Source: Adiantum capillus-veneris
Taxonomy: Eukaryota; Streptophyta; Polypodiopsida; Polypodiales; Pteridaceae
Direction: 5' to 3'
NCBI GenBank assembly: GCA_014529385.2
Contig: CM043968.1
Coordinates: 125,387,518 to 125,451,517 of the forward strand
Length of the DNA: 64,000 nucleotides
The notes under the pieces were generated by a model that was not told where the DNA came from, ran no database searches, and was given only the letters and a program-made list of their open reading frames with translations. Below are positions 25,395 through 35,405 of the stretch, piece by piece (position 1 is the stretch's first letter; the number at the start of each line of letters is the position of its first letter). Position numbers and translations under genes: made by a program.

Positions 25395-25524
25395 TTTAAG
25401 AGAGTTGTGTGTGAGACTGTCGATGGGTGTGGTGGGAATGGGGGGTTACACACATAGTGTAATGAGGTGATTTTTTATTTTTTTTATTTGTTGTCGATTA
25501 CTGCCTGCAGCTTCAAAGTCGACG

Positions 25525-25560
<36 letters not shown>

Positions 25561-26417
25561 TCGCTCGTGCTCGTCTTCTACTGCTACAGGTCGTTCAATG
25601 CCAAGCACACACACAGTGTGTGTGTGATGCCAGGCTCGGACTGCCCACCGGCTGCAATCTCCCAAGTCTGTGATTCGATGCTGCCCGATTCTGCTTCCCT
25701 TCAACTCGCTACCCGATGTTGCTGCCCGGTGTTGCTTACTACACACGGTGTGTTTGTGTGTAAATGTGAGAGAGATCAACTTTCCCTGCTAATTCCAGCG
25801 CTATCAGAGTTGCTGCTCGGCAATCTCAACTGGCTGCTGCCTATTCACTTGCTGCCCGGATGATCCAAGCAATGTTTGTGATTGCCTGCTTATACACACA
25901 CACAGTGTGTATGGTTGCTTGCTTCAAGCCTCGCTGCAGCCCGATTGCCCTCAATACCTTCTCGAATGAGCAGTGATGCCTGCTATTTGTATGCTCGCAT
26001 TCTTTGCTGCAGCCCGATTTTCCTCCTGCTCAATGTCGAGCTTTGATTGCTAAGCTCCCACTGTCACAAGCTCAATGCCGATGCTGCTCCTGCTGTGGTT
26101 CGATGACGATTGGCTTGCCTTGCTAACGGAGCCCTATTGGGAGTGCTGCCTCAAGCCCCCCCTGCATCTTGATTCCAAGCTTGCCTAGTTTTGATTTCAG
26201 CTGCCCTCGATTCTCTTACTGAAGGCCTTTCAAGCCGTTGATTTCAACTGCTTTGGACTTGCTTTCTCTAGCTCCAGCTCCGATTCTCCATGCCTTCTCA
26301 TGCTCGTTACTCCCCTCATGGTCCGATTTCTGCAGATAGCTTGGGGTCCGTGCACACGGGCGGTGGAAACAGGGATGCTGAGGCTCGGGAGTCCTCCTCC
26401 TGAGCTCTGATACCAAT
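23999..26417 (-). other. Long 5' leader of copia2 with microsatellites and dyads
   Basis: About 2.4 kb between the PBS and gag. It contains a CT run (about 25350-25390), a TG run (25529-25559), and three AC/GT dyads (25605-25626, 25741-25761, 25893-25911). The region 24780-25330 is CpG-rich and full of GATGTCG/GATGCCG words. ORFs on either strand here have no recognisable domain. Confidence 0.7.
26404..26417 (-). promoter_or_regulatory. Primer-binding site of copia2, tRNA-iMet type
   Basis: The minus strand reads TTGGTATCAGAGCTC immediately inside the right LTR, the canonical plant initiator-Met primer site. Confidence 0.9.
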
Positions 26418-26616
26418 TGTGGGAGCGTAGGCAGAGAGTGTGAAAGAGAGGGAAGGAGAAGGGGGAACGGGATGATACACATACAACCTCGGTTTGGGTT
26501 AGTGGAGAAGAAAGAGAAGAGTCAACTCTCTCTCTCTCTTTTTCTCCCTATATTGATTACGTGAAATCAAGTGTACAAGGGTGGTTTCCCACGGCCACCT
26601 GGCCTACACCCCAACA
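26418..26616 (-). repeat. 5' LTR of copia2 (199 bp)
   Basis: Matches the left LTR over its whole length with about ten substitutions and a 4-bp CTCT insertion. It is flanked outside by ACGAG and inside by the PBS. Confidence 0.95.
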
Positions 26617-26621
26617 ACGAG

Positions 26622-27504
26622 AGTCTTATACTAAAATCTTGTGGACTTTGGGTGGATCAGATATAGGATCAAAGTATACAACATCTTTTGGTCCACTAAA
26701 ACTAGGGCCTACACCTATGGGTCTAATTCTACCTGGGTAGATTACTTTAGACACCTGATCAAACACCCACTGATTTTGTGATAATTGGACATCATCTATT
26801 ACAAGGGTTTCCTCTGGATTCTCTGTCCCAATGAAAAAGTATACTTCAATCACTTGAAGATCTTTGGACCATTTGAGTCTCTTCATATTTAGTGCTAAAC
26901 CTTCTAACACTCCCGCATCAATGAAGAAAATTCCACCAAATCCACCAGTCGATCCTCCAAGTGGAGGGAGAAAATCTCTTATCTAGCCATTTCATCATGC
27001 TTTTTCGCATTGAATAGTGTCAGGATAGGCAAGCCTTCATAAATCTAATGTTGAAATCCATGAATTTGTGGTAGGCCTGATGGAAATCTTCCTGCAAAGA
27101 TGGGGATAATTCTCTCTCTTTCTTTCTCTCCCTCTTTTCAATTAAGTACGTTGGTGCAGCCAAAGTCAATCCAAGCTGGAAAGTGGTTAATGCTAGGCAA
27201 AGGCTACAGGCAGGCACATTGCAGAAGGGTAGGGCAAGTACCATGGTCCTGGGCAGCCAAAGGGTAGCGAAAATGTATGTCTAAAGCGGTTTTTTAGGCC
27301 AAAAGAGCTAAAAGGGTGGTCTAATTGGGATAGCAAGTGAAGGTGTTCGAAGTGCCGAGTCAGTGCTCTAGAATGTAGTGTTCAATGTGCTCTAGAAGTC
27401 GGTCCAAACGGCTCGTCAATGTGGACACATTGATGGCTACAGGTTATTCAAGGAAAGAATATTTGGATACAGTAAGAGTAACGTTAGATTAGGAATTTGG
27501 AGGT
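26622..27504. other. Flank of copia2 with a 94-codon minus-strand ORF of unknown nature
   Basis: A minus-strand frame at 26910-26626 (with VYFFIGTENPEET and YPGRIRPIGVGPSFSGP) is open up to the copia2 insertion site. I do not recognise it. 26911-27504 holds nothing I can assign; it contains a CTTTCT-rich run at 27110-27140. Confidence 0.4.
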
Positions 27505-28576
27505 TTGTTTCTTGAGTCTACAATTCAGGAGCTCTGTGACAGACCTGCAGTCCCTATGACAGTGGAAACATGTATCAAACTCAAAAAATTGAAGGGGAAA
27601 CTTACAGGGGAAGTGCTTGCACAAGCAGTTGGGGAATCTACAGTTCAAAAGACTAGCATTTCTAAAGAAAGTTTTTCAAATGTAAATGAGGTGAAAACCA
27701 CATTGGTTGTAGTAAAGGAGTATGTTGAACAACAAGAAATGGATTTCACCTTGTTGAGCAAGGAAAATGAGGGATTGCACAATGAGTTAAAGCAAATCAA
27801 AGAGGGTGCACTAAAAGAAAAGAAAACTTAGTCTGAAGTGGAAATTTTACAGCAACAAGTAAAGAAGTTGACTGATAGTCAAGAGCTCATGAAACAGGAA
27901 TTAGCCTCCTATAAGCAGTTAACAGTGTAAAGAGATAAAGAGTTCATAGAGAATTGCACAGTGGAAAGAAGAGTGGCTAGGTGTTTTGCATGGGCAATTG
28001 ACTGAAATGACAACTTTGAATGCTACACTTGAGATCAGTAACAGGGTTTTATTGAACAGAGTGACAACATGCAGAAGAGTGGAAGAAAAGATCAGGCAAA
28101 TGTCAGAAGAAGAGCTAGATGTAGAGGGTTGGTACTTAGCTTCATCTGATGTGGACAAAATGAAGACTGAGATAATGGAGTACATGAAAGGAGCATGGGA
28201 TCAAATCAAACTCGGAATGTATGATGTGGTTAGTAAACCATATCAAATGTTTGCAGAGGAAGAAGCCAAAGAGGAGAATTTGTTTGTGCCGAAGCAGTTT
28301 GATGAACTAAAGAAGAAGTATGAGGAATTGTAGTTGCAGTTGGAGCTACAGAGAAGTTATCAACCTGAACAAGTGAATACCCAGAGTGATATTGTAATGT
28401 TGGAGCAAACTGAAATTGAAGTTCAGGAACAGTTAACTGAAGGTGTAGTTGCATTCTCAATTACAGTTGTTGCAAATGAAGAAGCAGGTGTTGTAGATAG
28501 ACAACGGCAATTTAAAGATCCAGTATTGTCTATTGTGGATGACATACTCACTAAGAAGATGCTGAGGTTGCAATGA
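27505..28576 (+). pseudogene. Coiled-coil ORF remnants, possibly a retroelement downstream ORF
   Basis: Three consecutive plus-strand frames (27505-27831, 27986-28333, 28334-28576) with stops and one frameshift give a Lys/Glu/Gln-rich helical protein: KLKKLKGKLTGEV, YVEQQEMDFTLLSKENEGL, LQQQVKKLTDSQELMKQELA, then VEEKIRQMSEEELDVEGWY and QFDELKKKYEEL. Heptad-like spacing of Leu, Ile and Val suggests a coiled coil. Its style resembles the coiled-coil block near the 3' LTR of element D (36245-37617, minus), but I cannot prove homology. A possible AATAAA lies at about 28725. Confidence 0.45.
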
Positions 28577-28745
28577 AAGAACCAGATGCTGAAGTGGATG
28601 CAGCATTTGGTAAAAATGGCAATGACTGGAGTAATCCAGGTTGCTTTCCTCTATCATACTTGGTCTTTTGGCATACCATACATTTTGAAACATGCTCTTG
28701 TATATGTACTTTCATGGTAGTCCAATAAAAGTACGTCTCTACTTC

Positions 28746-31700
28746 TCAAACAGTAGGTTGAATGCCTCTATGCCCCGCATAGGGAGGAGCATGGGATTCA
28801 TACATGACTTTCTCATGAAGGGAGTGGGTAACACATAGCCTATTGCTATGGAGAAGATAACCATCTTGCAAGGTAAATGGTTCCTCTTTCTTCCCCAAGG
28901 CAAGGGTTGACATTATGTCTTTAAAGTCAAGTTCAGTAGCATACTCACTTATCATAGAAGATAGATCATTATGAGTTGTTATAGGCATAGCATTAACTTT
29001 TGGTCATCGTGAAAGTGCATCGGTCACTTGATTGTGCTTACCAGCAATGTGAGCAATATGAAAATAAAATTGCAAAAGAAAATTTTCCCACCTCATTTGT
29101 TTGTCGAAAAGCTTGGTTTGCATCATGATGTACTTGAGACTTTGGTGGTCAGTTCGCAAAATAAATGAAGTCCCCAATAGATAGTGCTTCCATGTGTCTA
29201 GGGCATGTAGAACAGCTAAATCTCTTTCTGATAAATTCCCAAGGCCCGTTCATTCATATTGAGCCTTCGGCTCTCATATGCTATGGCATGTCCTTCTTGA
29301 AGCAAGATTGCTCCAAGGCAATCATCACAAGCATCATATTGGACCTCAAATGGCTTTGAGAGATCCGGAAGCATTTGGACTGGTTGGGAGGTAAGCTTCT
29401 CTTTGAGCTTGTCAAAGGCATTTTGCTCCTTAGCAGTCCATGAATACTTAATGTTCTTCTTTGTTAAGTCATGTAATGGTCCTGCTATTTGAGAGAATTT
29501 TGCTATGAAGCATCTATAGTATGCACACATACCAGTAAAGCTTCTTAGCTCATGTAGATTCCTTGGATTAAGCCATGCTTTTATTACCTACAACTTTGAT
29601 GGATCCATATGGTAATATGAACTAAGTATTGAATCTCTTGAAGGAAAATTTTGCTTTTCTTTTGATTGAGAAAAATCTTGTTCTTCCTCAATGCTTGAAA
29701 AATCACTTGGAAATGTTGCTTGTGTTCCTCCAAGGACTTGGAGTAGATGATGATATCATCAAAGAACACCTCAATGAATTTGCGGTAGGGTCTAAATATT
29801 TTCTCTATTAAACGATTGAACGTGGTTGGTGCATTAGTCAAGCCAAAAGGCATGACTAGATATTCATAAAGGCCAAACGTTATACAAAACTCTATCTTTA
29901 GGATATCTTCATTCACTATCCTTATTTGATGGTAGCCACTTTTAAGGTCAATCCTACTGAAGTAGGTAGATCCTTGTAGCTTATCAAATAGATCTTCTAC
30001 CCGAGGTACGGGAAATCTATTTTTGATAGTGATATGGTTTATTGCACGATAGTCCACACACATGCGGTATGTACCATCTTTCTTTTTCACTAAAAGGACT
30101 AGAGAACAAAAGGGAGAGGAGCTAGGCCTCACCATCCCTTTTTCTACCAATTCTTATACTTGCCTCATGATCTCCTCTTGTTGAGCTTGGGAAACTCGAT
30201 AAGGAGGCTTGTTATGCGGTGAGCTTCCTTGTAGGAGCTCAATTCGATGGTCATCATCCCCTCGTTTTGGAGGTAAGTCCATAGGGATATCATTGATGAA
30301 CACATCTTGAAATCCTTTTAGATAATTAGACAAGGGTAATTCTTCTTGACTCCTACCATTTACATTTGATGAAACATTAGGAACTTTTAGGGACTCTTAG
30401 ACAAAAATCATATACACAGAAACTGAGCTCTTCATTGAGCAAGAGGATTTACAAGTGGTATAGTATCACCAGACTCACTAGCATCTATATACCATATTCT
30501 TTCCCCTGTAGGTGAATAGATTCTCCTTTCAAAAAACTTCATGTTGGCAGCCATGCGGTTGAACTATGGTGCCCCTAGGATAGCATTTTCATGTTGGAGA
30601 GGAGAGATGAAAAACTCTTCTTTGTCAACATAGCTTTGAACATGAAGCCTCAACTTCCCAATCAAGGGAGTAATGGAGGCTTGCTATCCCTTGAAAGTGG
30701 CATCGGCAGTTACAACATCTCCCATCTTGAAAGCTTGAATGCCCAACTTGGTGGCCAACTCCGTTGATATGAAGCTGTGAGTAGAGCCAGGGTCAAACAA
30801 GATGAAGGCATCATGCTCCCTTACCTTTCCCCAAGCATAGGAGAGAGGTGATCCTTTGCAACAATGAGCATCCTCTTTTGGAGCTTCAATAGTGGAAGCT
30901 CTAGGAGTCTCATTGCGGGAATTTCTCATAGGGCAAGAATGATAACCATGTCCTTGCTCCCCACACTTAAAACACTTATGGTCCTTGCAAAAAGCTTCAA
31001 GCTCTTCAGGAGAGAGTTTGTTTTTACCTTTGTAAACTCCCTTCTCCTTGGATCAATTGTTGTTGTTGTTGGAATGGCCTTGGGAAGAATTTTGGGCAAT
31101 GGTTTTCCCCTTTGCATCACTTTTGTCTTTGCTTTCCATGGGTTTAACATTCCGTCTAGCCCCTTGTTAGAAATTGATGTGCGAAGCAACCATAGTGTGG
31201 TGGATTACTTCGGTGATAGATCTAAGCCGTTGGGAGTTGACATACTCGACCATCTCTTGGGGTAATCCCGCACAAAACTAATGCTTTTTCTCAAAAAAGT
31301 CTATCTGTTGGAAGTCACTAGCCTTGAGATGTAAGACCCAAAACTTGTCTACGTATTTGTGGATAGACTCATGAGAGAGAACCTTCAAACTGCGCCATTT
31401 GGTGAGCACTTTGTCATTTGCATCGCTTGCAAGGAATTGCTTCATGATGGAAACTCGTAGAGTTTTCCATGTCTTTGGGGCTTTGCCATTGCCACGAAGG
31501 CTAGCCCACCATTGACGAGTCATTTTTTGGAAGTGCATAGCTACATGGCATAGCTTGGAGGACTCCGTGAGGCCCTTGTCTCCAAAAGGCCGCATCAAAT
31601 TGTTGGATGAAGACCAATACTCTATCGGTAGCACCAAAGGTGACATCATAGGTGAGAAAAGAGATACTCTTTCCTCCCTCTTTGAACTTCTTGAGCTTTT

Positions 31701-32221
31701 GTGACCTTTGCCATGCAGGGTAAGATTTGCGATGTCCTCCCCTCTTGTATTCTCTAGGAGAATAGTTGTAGCTTTCATCGAAAGAGGAGTAAGGTGAAGA
31801 AGAAGGAGAATAGGGTGACCTCTTTCTTTCTCTTTTCTTCTTTTGTTTACTCTCTTCCCTTTCAGAATGATGAGGAGAACGATCGTTTAGTCCGCCGTCT
31901 TTGTGGAGCCACATCTTTGAAGGAACTTAGGGACTCATTACTTTCTTGTCCTTTGGATTCCTCCTCTCGTATGGGAGAGAGTCTTCTTTTGGGGGTTTCA
32001 TCAAAAGGTCTCCTAACTCTCTCCCTCCTCTTTGAGATGAAAGGAAATCCCATAAGCACGAAGTTGTTAGTAACATCGGTTTGCAAAGCGGGGTTGCCGA
32101 TAGCTTGTTGCAACCTAGTAACAAGATAATTAACAAGCGTGGGGACATCATCATTAGCACCTTCATGTGCAAAATCAAAGTTATCAATGTTCATTGTACT
32201 CTCTTGGTTATTGTCAGCCAT
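28746..32221 (-). pseudogene. gag-pol of element A2, multiply broken
   Basis: Gag starts at 32221 (MADNNQESTMNIDNFDFAHE) and shows an Arg/Ser-rich region, capsid-like LTYDVTFGATDRVLVFIQQF, and a knuckle region near 30940-31000. Protease reads ILFDPGSTHSFIS (about 30790-30820). RT (30150-29584) has VDYRAINHI, IDLKSGYHQIRI, MPFGLTNAPTTF and FFDDIIIYS. RNase H shows YDACDDCLGAILLQEG (29216-29530). Integrase begins with the zinc-binding segment YESHAPPYAGHRGIQPT (28746-28988). Frameshifts and stops separate these pieces, whereas A1 keeps one frame. Confidence 0.92.
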
Positions 32222-32620
32222 GTTAACAAAATTTGTGTGTTTACTTAGTGTATTCTTTGGAAATTCAAAACCTTTGTTGCTACTCCTCTTAGCCTTTGAA
32301 AATCAGTACTTAAGCATCTACACCCACGACTCGAATTGGTTTATAGAGAGTAGTGGAGTGCATCTAACATAGCAGAGTTGTCGAGGGATAGATCCTTTTG
32401 GACTTCTTATGGCTCAATAATACGGTAAAGTTGTAGGCAAGTCTAAAAAGACTCCATTAAAAAGACCAAAGCTCCCAAAGTGTGCATCATATCCCACATA
32501 GTGGGCTCAACAAAATTGATAATAGATCCCACTCCCACTTACCCTAATATAATTAACAAAATCAACCATTAATAGGCTACTTAAGGACCTCTCTTTTTAA
32601 GCAAGAAAAGAGAAATCAAA

Positions 32621-32634
32621 TACTCTGATACCAA
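32621..32634 (-). promoter_or_regulatory. Primer-binding site of element A2
   Basis: The minus strand reads TTGGTATCAGAGTA next to the LTR, so the initiator-Met match is kept for TGGTATCAGAG but the last bases differ from A1. Confidence 0.85.
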
Positions 32635-34206
32635 TGTAATGGTAATGGCCTATGAAGTTTGAGAGTAGCGGAATCAGGAAATTAGATAAAGCACTTTTGT
32701 GAGATTACTTTGTGAGCATAGTGGGTGAACTTAATTGATAATAGCAACATAAACATGGTACTTAATTAACTTAGCATGAACAATACTTTTGTAAGAGAGA
32801 GAGTTTAGATAACATGACAACAGTTGAGAACCGGATTTATGCGGAGCGGTTCCCCCCCTTCAATAGACATTTGTATTATAGTTTCTCCCATCAAGAGAGA
32901 CTTTGTACAATACAATCTTTGTGCTCCTTATGACCTAGGCGATGCAATGAAGATGGAAATCTTCATGCATCATGAGCATAACATAAACTTTGTAGAAAGC
33001 ATTAACTATCCCAAGGCCTCAAACACCTTCGAAGGTGGAAAGAGCTAGCGAGGAATGAGGGTAGAGGAAGAAAAAACATTCCATAGAGAAAGAAATAGTT
33101 CCTCACTTATCATCACTCTTCTTGCTAGCATAAATATTAGCATAGTAATGAAGATGAAGAAGATGGCAAGCTTAAGCATTGAAGCATGGCTCTTGGTTGG
33201 ACTTGCATTCCATAGCCAAGAGTGTTGGTGTAGGCTCTCAACTTCTCAACAATCTTGGAGAAGGAGATGGAGTTCCTCTACTTTCACCAAGTGAGAATGT
33301 ACTAAAAAAGTGAGTGTGTGAGAGGTGTATATCCCCCAAGCATACCCCTTGCTTGCTTTGAGTGAGTCCCCCCTTTTTGCTCAAGCTTCAAGCTTGTTGG
33401 ACCCCTCTCCCCCTAGCCAATCACATGCAACATGCATTTCAAGCACATGGGTAGTCTTTGGACAAGTGTCCTCCTTACCCCTTTGAGAGAGAGAGCTTGA
33501 AAATATCTAGATATTTGTTGAATGGAACTAGAAGCTCATTGGACCCCTCTTTATCCCAACCAATAGGATTCAAGCACACCATGTGGCTAAGCATAGGGAG
33601 AGTCTAACATGTGTCCATGTGCCCCTTGAGAAAGGGGGTGTCCTTTGAATGATTGGGAGGTTGTCAAAGATTCCCCTAACTTCGGGGCTTTCCCGCTCCT
33701 TTGTAGGGTTGCTTTTTTACTCAAGCACCTTACCCCCCATGCATGGGAAGCTTCTCAAGCACCTTCCTCATCAAGCACGACAAGCACCTTAGTCATCAAG
33801 CACGACAAGCATCTCAAGCACGACAAGCATCTCAAGCACCTTAGTCATCAAGCACGACAAGCACCTCAAGCACCTTAGTCATCAAGCACAACAAGCACCT
33901 CAATCTTAGGTCGGGTTCCCACCTCAAGTTCAGCCCTAGCTTGCCTAAGGTCAAAGGACTTTTAACACTAACCATTGGAGGTCTTTAATGAAGCTAACCC
34001 TAACGTCTTTTAATATCCATTAGCTAGCTTTGCTCTTTGACATACTATCTCTCATTTGAACCCCTTTACCATTCGCCCCATGTTGAGATATATCCCTAAA
34101 CACATGTCTATATTTTAACCCTTGTTCCCGTTTATTATCCCACATTAAATGATCAGTTTAATATGAGAAAATAATTTAGGTTGGTTAGATAATAGATTTT
34201 ATGACA
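32635..34206 (-). repeat. 5' LTR of element A2 (1572 bp)
   Basis: Starts TGTAATGG and ends TTTTATGACA on the plus strand. It is collinear with the A1 LTR (ends, CTCATTGGACC repeats, a TTAAATGATCAGTTTAATATGAGAAAA segment near the outer end) but clearly diverged. It includes a private minisatellite at 33742-33905. Confidence 0.9.
33742..33905. repeat. Minisatellite of AAGCACCTTAGTCATC and AAGCACGACAAGCA words
   Basis: About seven partial units built from CAAGCACCT, TAGTCATC and AAGCACGACAAGCA in changing order, inside the A2 LTR and absent from the A1 LTR copies. Unit order varies, so it arose by slippage or unequal exchange. Confidence 0.85.
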
Positions 34207-34266
34207 GGGAATATGCCCGGAACCTACTTGATTTTTCCAAAAATATGGAAGCAATCAACAGAAGAT
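34207..34266 (+). pseudogene. Left part of a reading frame split by element D
   Basis: Twenty codons between the A2 LTR and element D read GNMPGTYLIFPKIWKQSTED, ending in the AAGAT target site. The frame continues in phase after the right target copy at 58743. Upstream it is cut by A2. I do not recognise the protein; the phase continuity could be chance over this length. Confidence 0.45.
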
Positions 34267-35353
34267 TGTTGGCGGATCCGCTGCGACGGACATCAGCACA
34301 ACGAGAACTCACCTAACAAGATTTGTCAGCTAAGGACAAAGCTCGACCCGCAGGCGCGTGGAAGCAAGCATAGGGTGTCAACCTACACTCGACCGACTAT
34401 TGACTACTTCCTATAGAGGTCTCTATCCAATGTCTAAGTTACAATCTTCAAGAGTACACAAGAGGAGATTTCCTACGACGCTTTCAAGAGCCAAATACCT
34501 ACATTCGACCCTACAGCAAGCATAGGGTGTCAACCTACACTCGACCGACTATTTGACTACTTCCTATAGAGGTCTCTACCCAATTTCTAAGTTACAACCT
34601 TCAAGAGTACACAAGAGGAGATTTCCTACGACGCTTTCAAGAGCCAAATACCCACCAAAAGTTCTCGAAACGCTATGGAACTTGAGGGAAATCCTATTAA
34701 CACCAATAGGTCGCTCTCCCTAAGGTCCGTGACCCAAAACCCAAACCCTAAACACCCTATACAGAATCGTGTAGGATGTCTGGTTGAATTTTACAGGTCG
34801 TCGTTTCCAAAAACTAAAGTGCCTAATGTCTAGCTCTACTCATTGCGAACGTGTGGATATGCTGAAATGCAAAAACGGACAACGTATGCTCACCGAATCG
34901 CCAGATATAGCTCGTGGGTCGATCTCGCAAAGCCGGGTCGTACACCTGCAATGTAGGTGTTGATGCGTAGCTCTCTCCGAGGGCAACACATTGCACTTCT
35001 CCGCACTCGATTCTGACTACCAATGTGCGCATCGCGTCAAGATAAACTCTCACTCTCTCTCGTACACAGAGTACGCTCAACTCACACAGACAAAACTTAT
35101 AAAAATGACAAAGGGTTTTTCTGCATTAAGGTCAAAAGTGGTATAAATACCTTACAATCTCAAACCCTAATGTTCCAATTTAACCATTTACTAAGTCTAA
35201 ATGTCAAGAATGGGATACAATTTGGAAGCTTCTGCAAGCCCCACTATTTACAAAGGTGAAATGACGGTTTCTTCTCAATTAAGGAATGATTACAAAGGAA
35301 ATTAGTATCCCGCCAGGCAATCATCCTCCGTTGAGTGTGTCCAGCCGCTAACA
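34267..35353 (-). repeat. 3' LTR of element D (1087 bp)
   Basis: Plus-strand ends TGTTGGCGGA and CGCTAACA. It carries a tandem duplication with a 152-bp period (starts at 34363 and 34515) absent from the other LTR, and a single copy of the 42-bp TATAAATA unit that is triplicated in the other. Confidence 0.95.
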
Positions 35354-35366
35354 CTCTCCCCCTCCT
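35354..35366 (-). other. Polypurine tract of element D
   Basis: The minus strand reads AGGAGGGGGAGAG directly before the TGTTAGCGG start of the 3' LTR, the expected plus-strand primer position. Confidence 0.9.
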
Positions 35367-35405
35367 AGATCATGTCGTCCCTGACATTCCAGCAGAGCTG
35401 CTTCT

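Larger units (their letters stand above)
16605..26616 (-). mobile_element. Complete Ty1/copia retrotransposon (copia2) with ACGAG target duplications
   Basis: Both LTRs (195 and 199 bp) start TGTGGGAGCG and end CCCCAACA on the plus strand, and are flanked by ACGAG at 16600-16604 and 26617-26621. Next to the right LTR is an iMet-type PBS, and next to the left LTR a purine tract. The element is 10,012 bp, or about 6,980 bp without the nested solo LTR at 17858-20882. The LTRs differ at about ten positions plus a 4-bp indel, so the insertion is not recent. The coding region has several stops. The 5' leader (24000-26417) is unusually long at about 2.4 kb. Confidence 0.96.
28741..34206 (-). mobile_element. 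Gypsy element A2, truncated in integrase
   Basis: Minus-strand order is 5' LTR (34206 to 32635), PBS, leader, gag, protease, RT, RNase H and the start of integrase, which breaks off at about 28741 after a PPYAGHRGIQPT motif. The 3' part and 3' LTR are missing. It belongs to the same family as A1 but is degraded by many stops and indels. The base run after the LTR, GGGAA (34207-34211), would be the target duplication. Confidence 0.92.

Noticed and set aside
26216-26482. 88-codon minus-strand ORF with a signal peptide-like start
   Set aside because: It straddles the LTR/PBS/leader border of copia2, so it is unlikely to be a protein gene.
33742-33905. Short repeated words with apparent spacers
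   Set aside because: Words are shuffled slippage products within an LTR, not an array of repeats and unique spacers.
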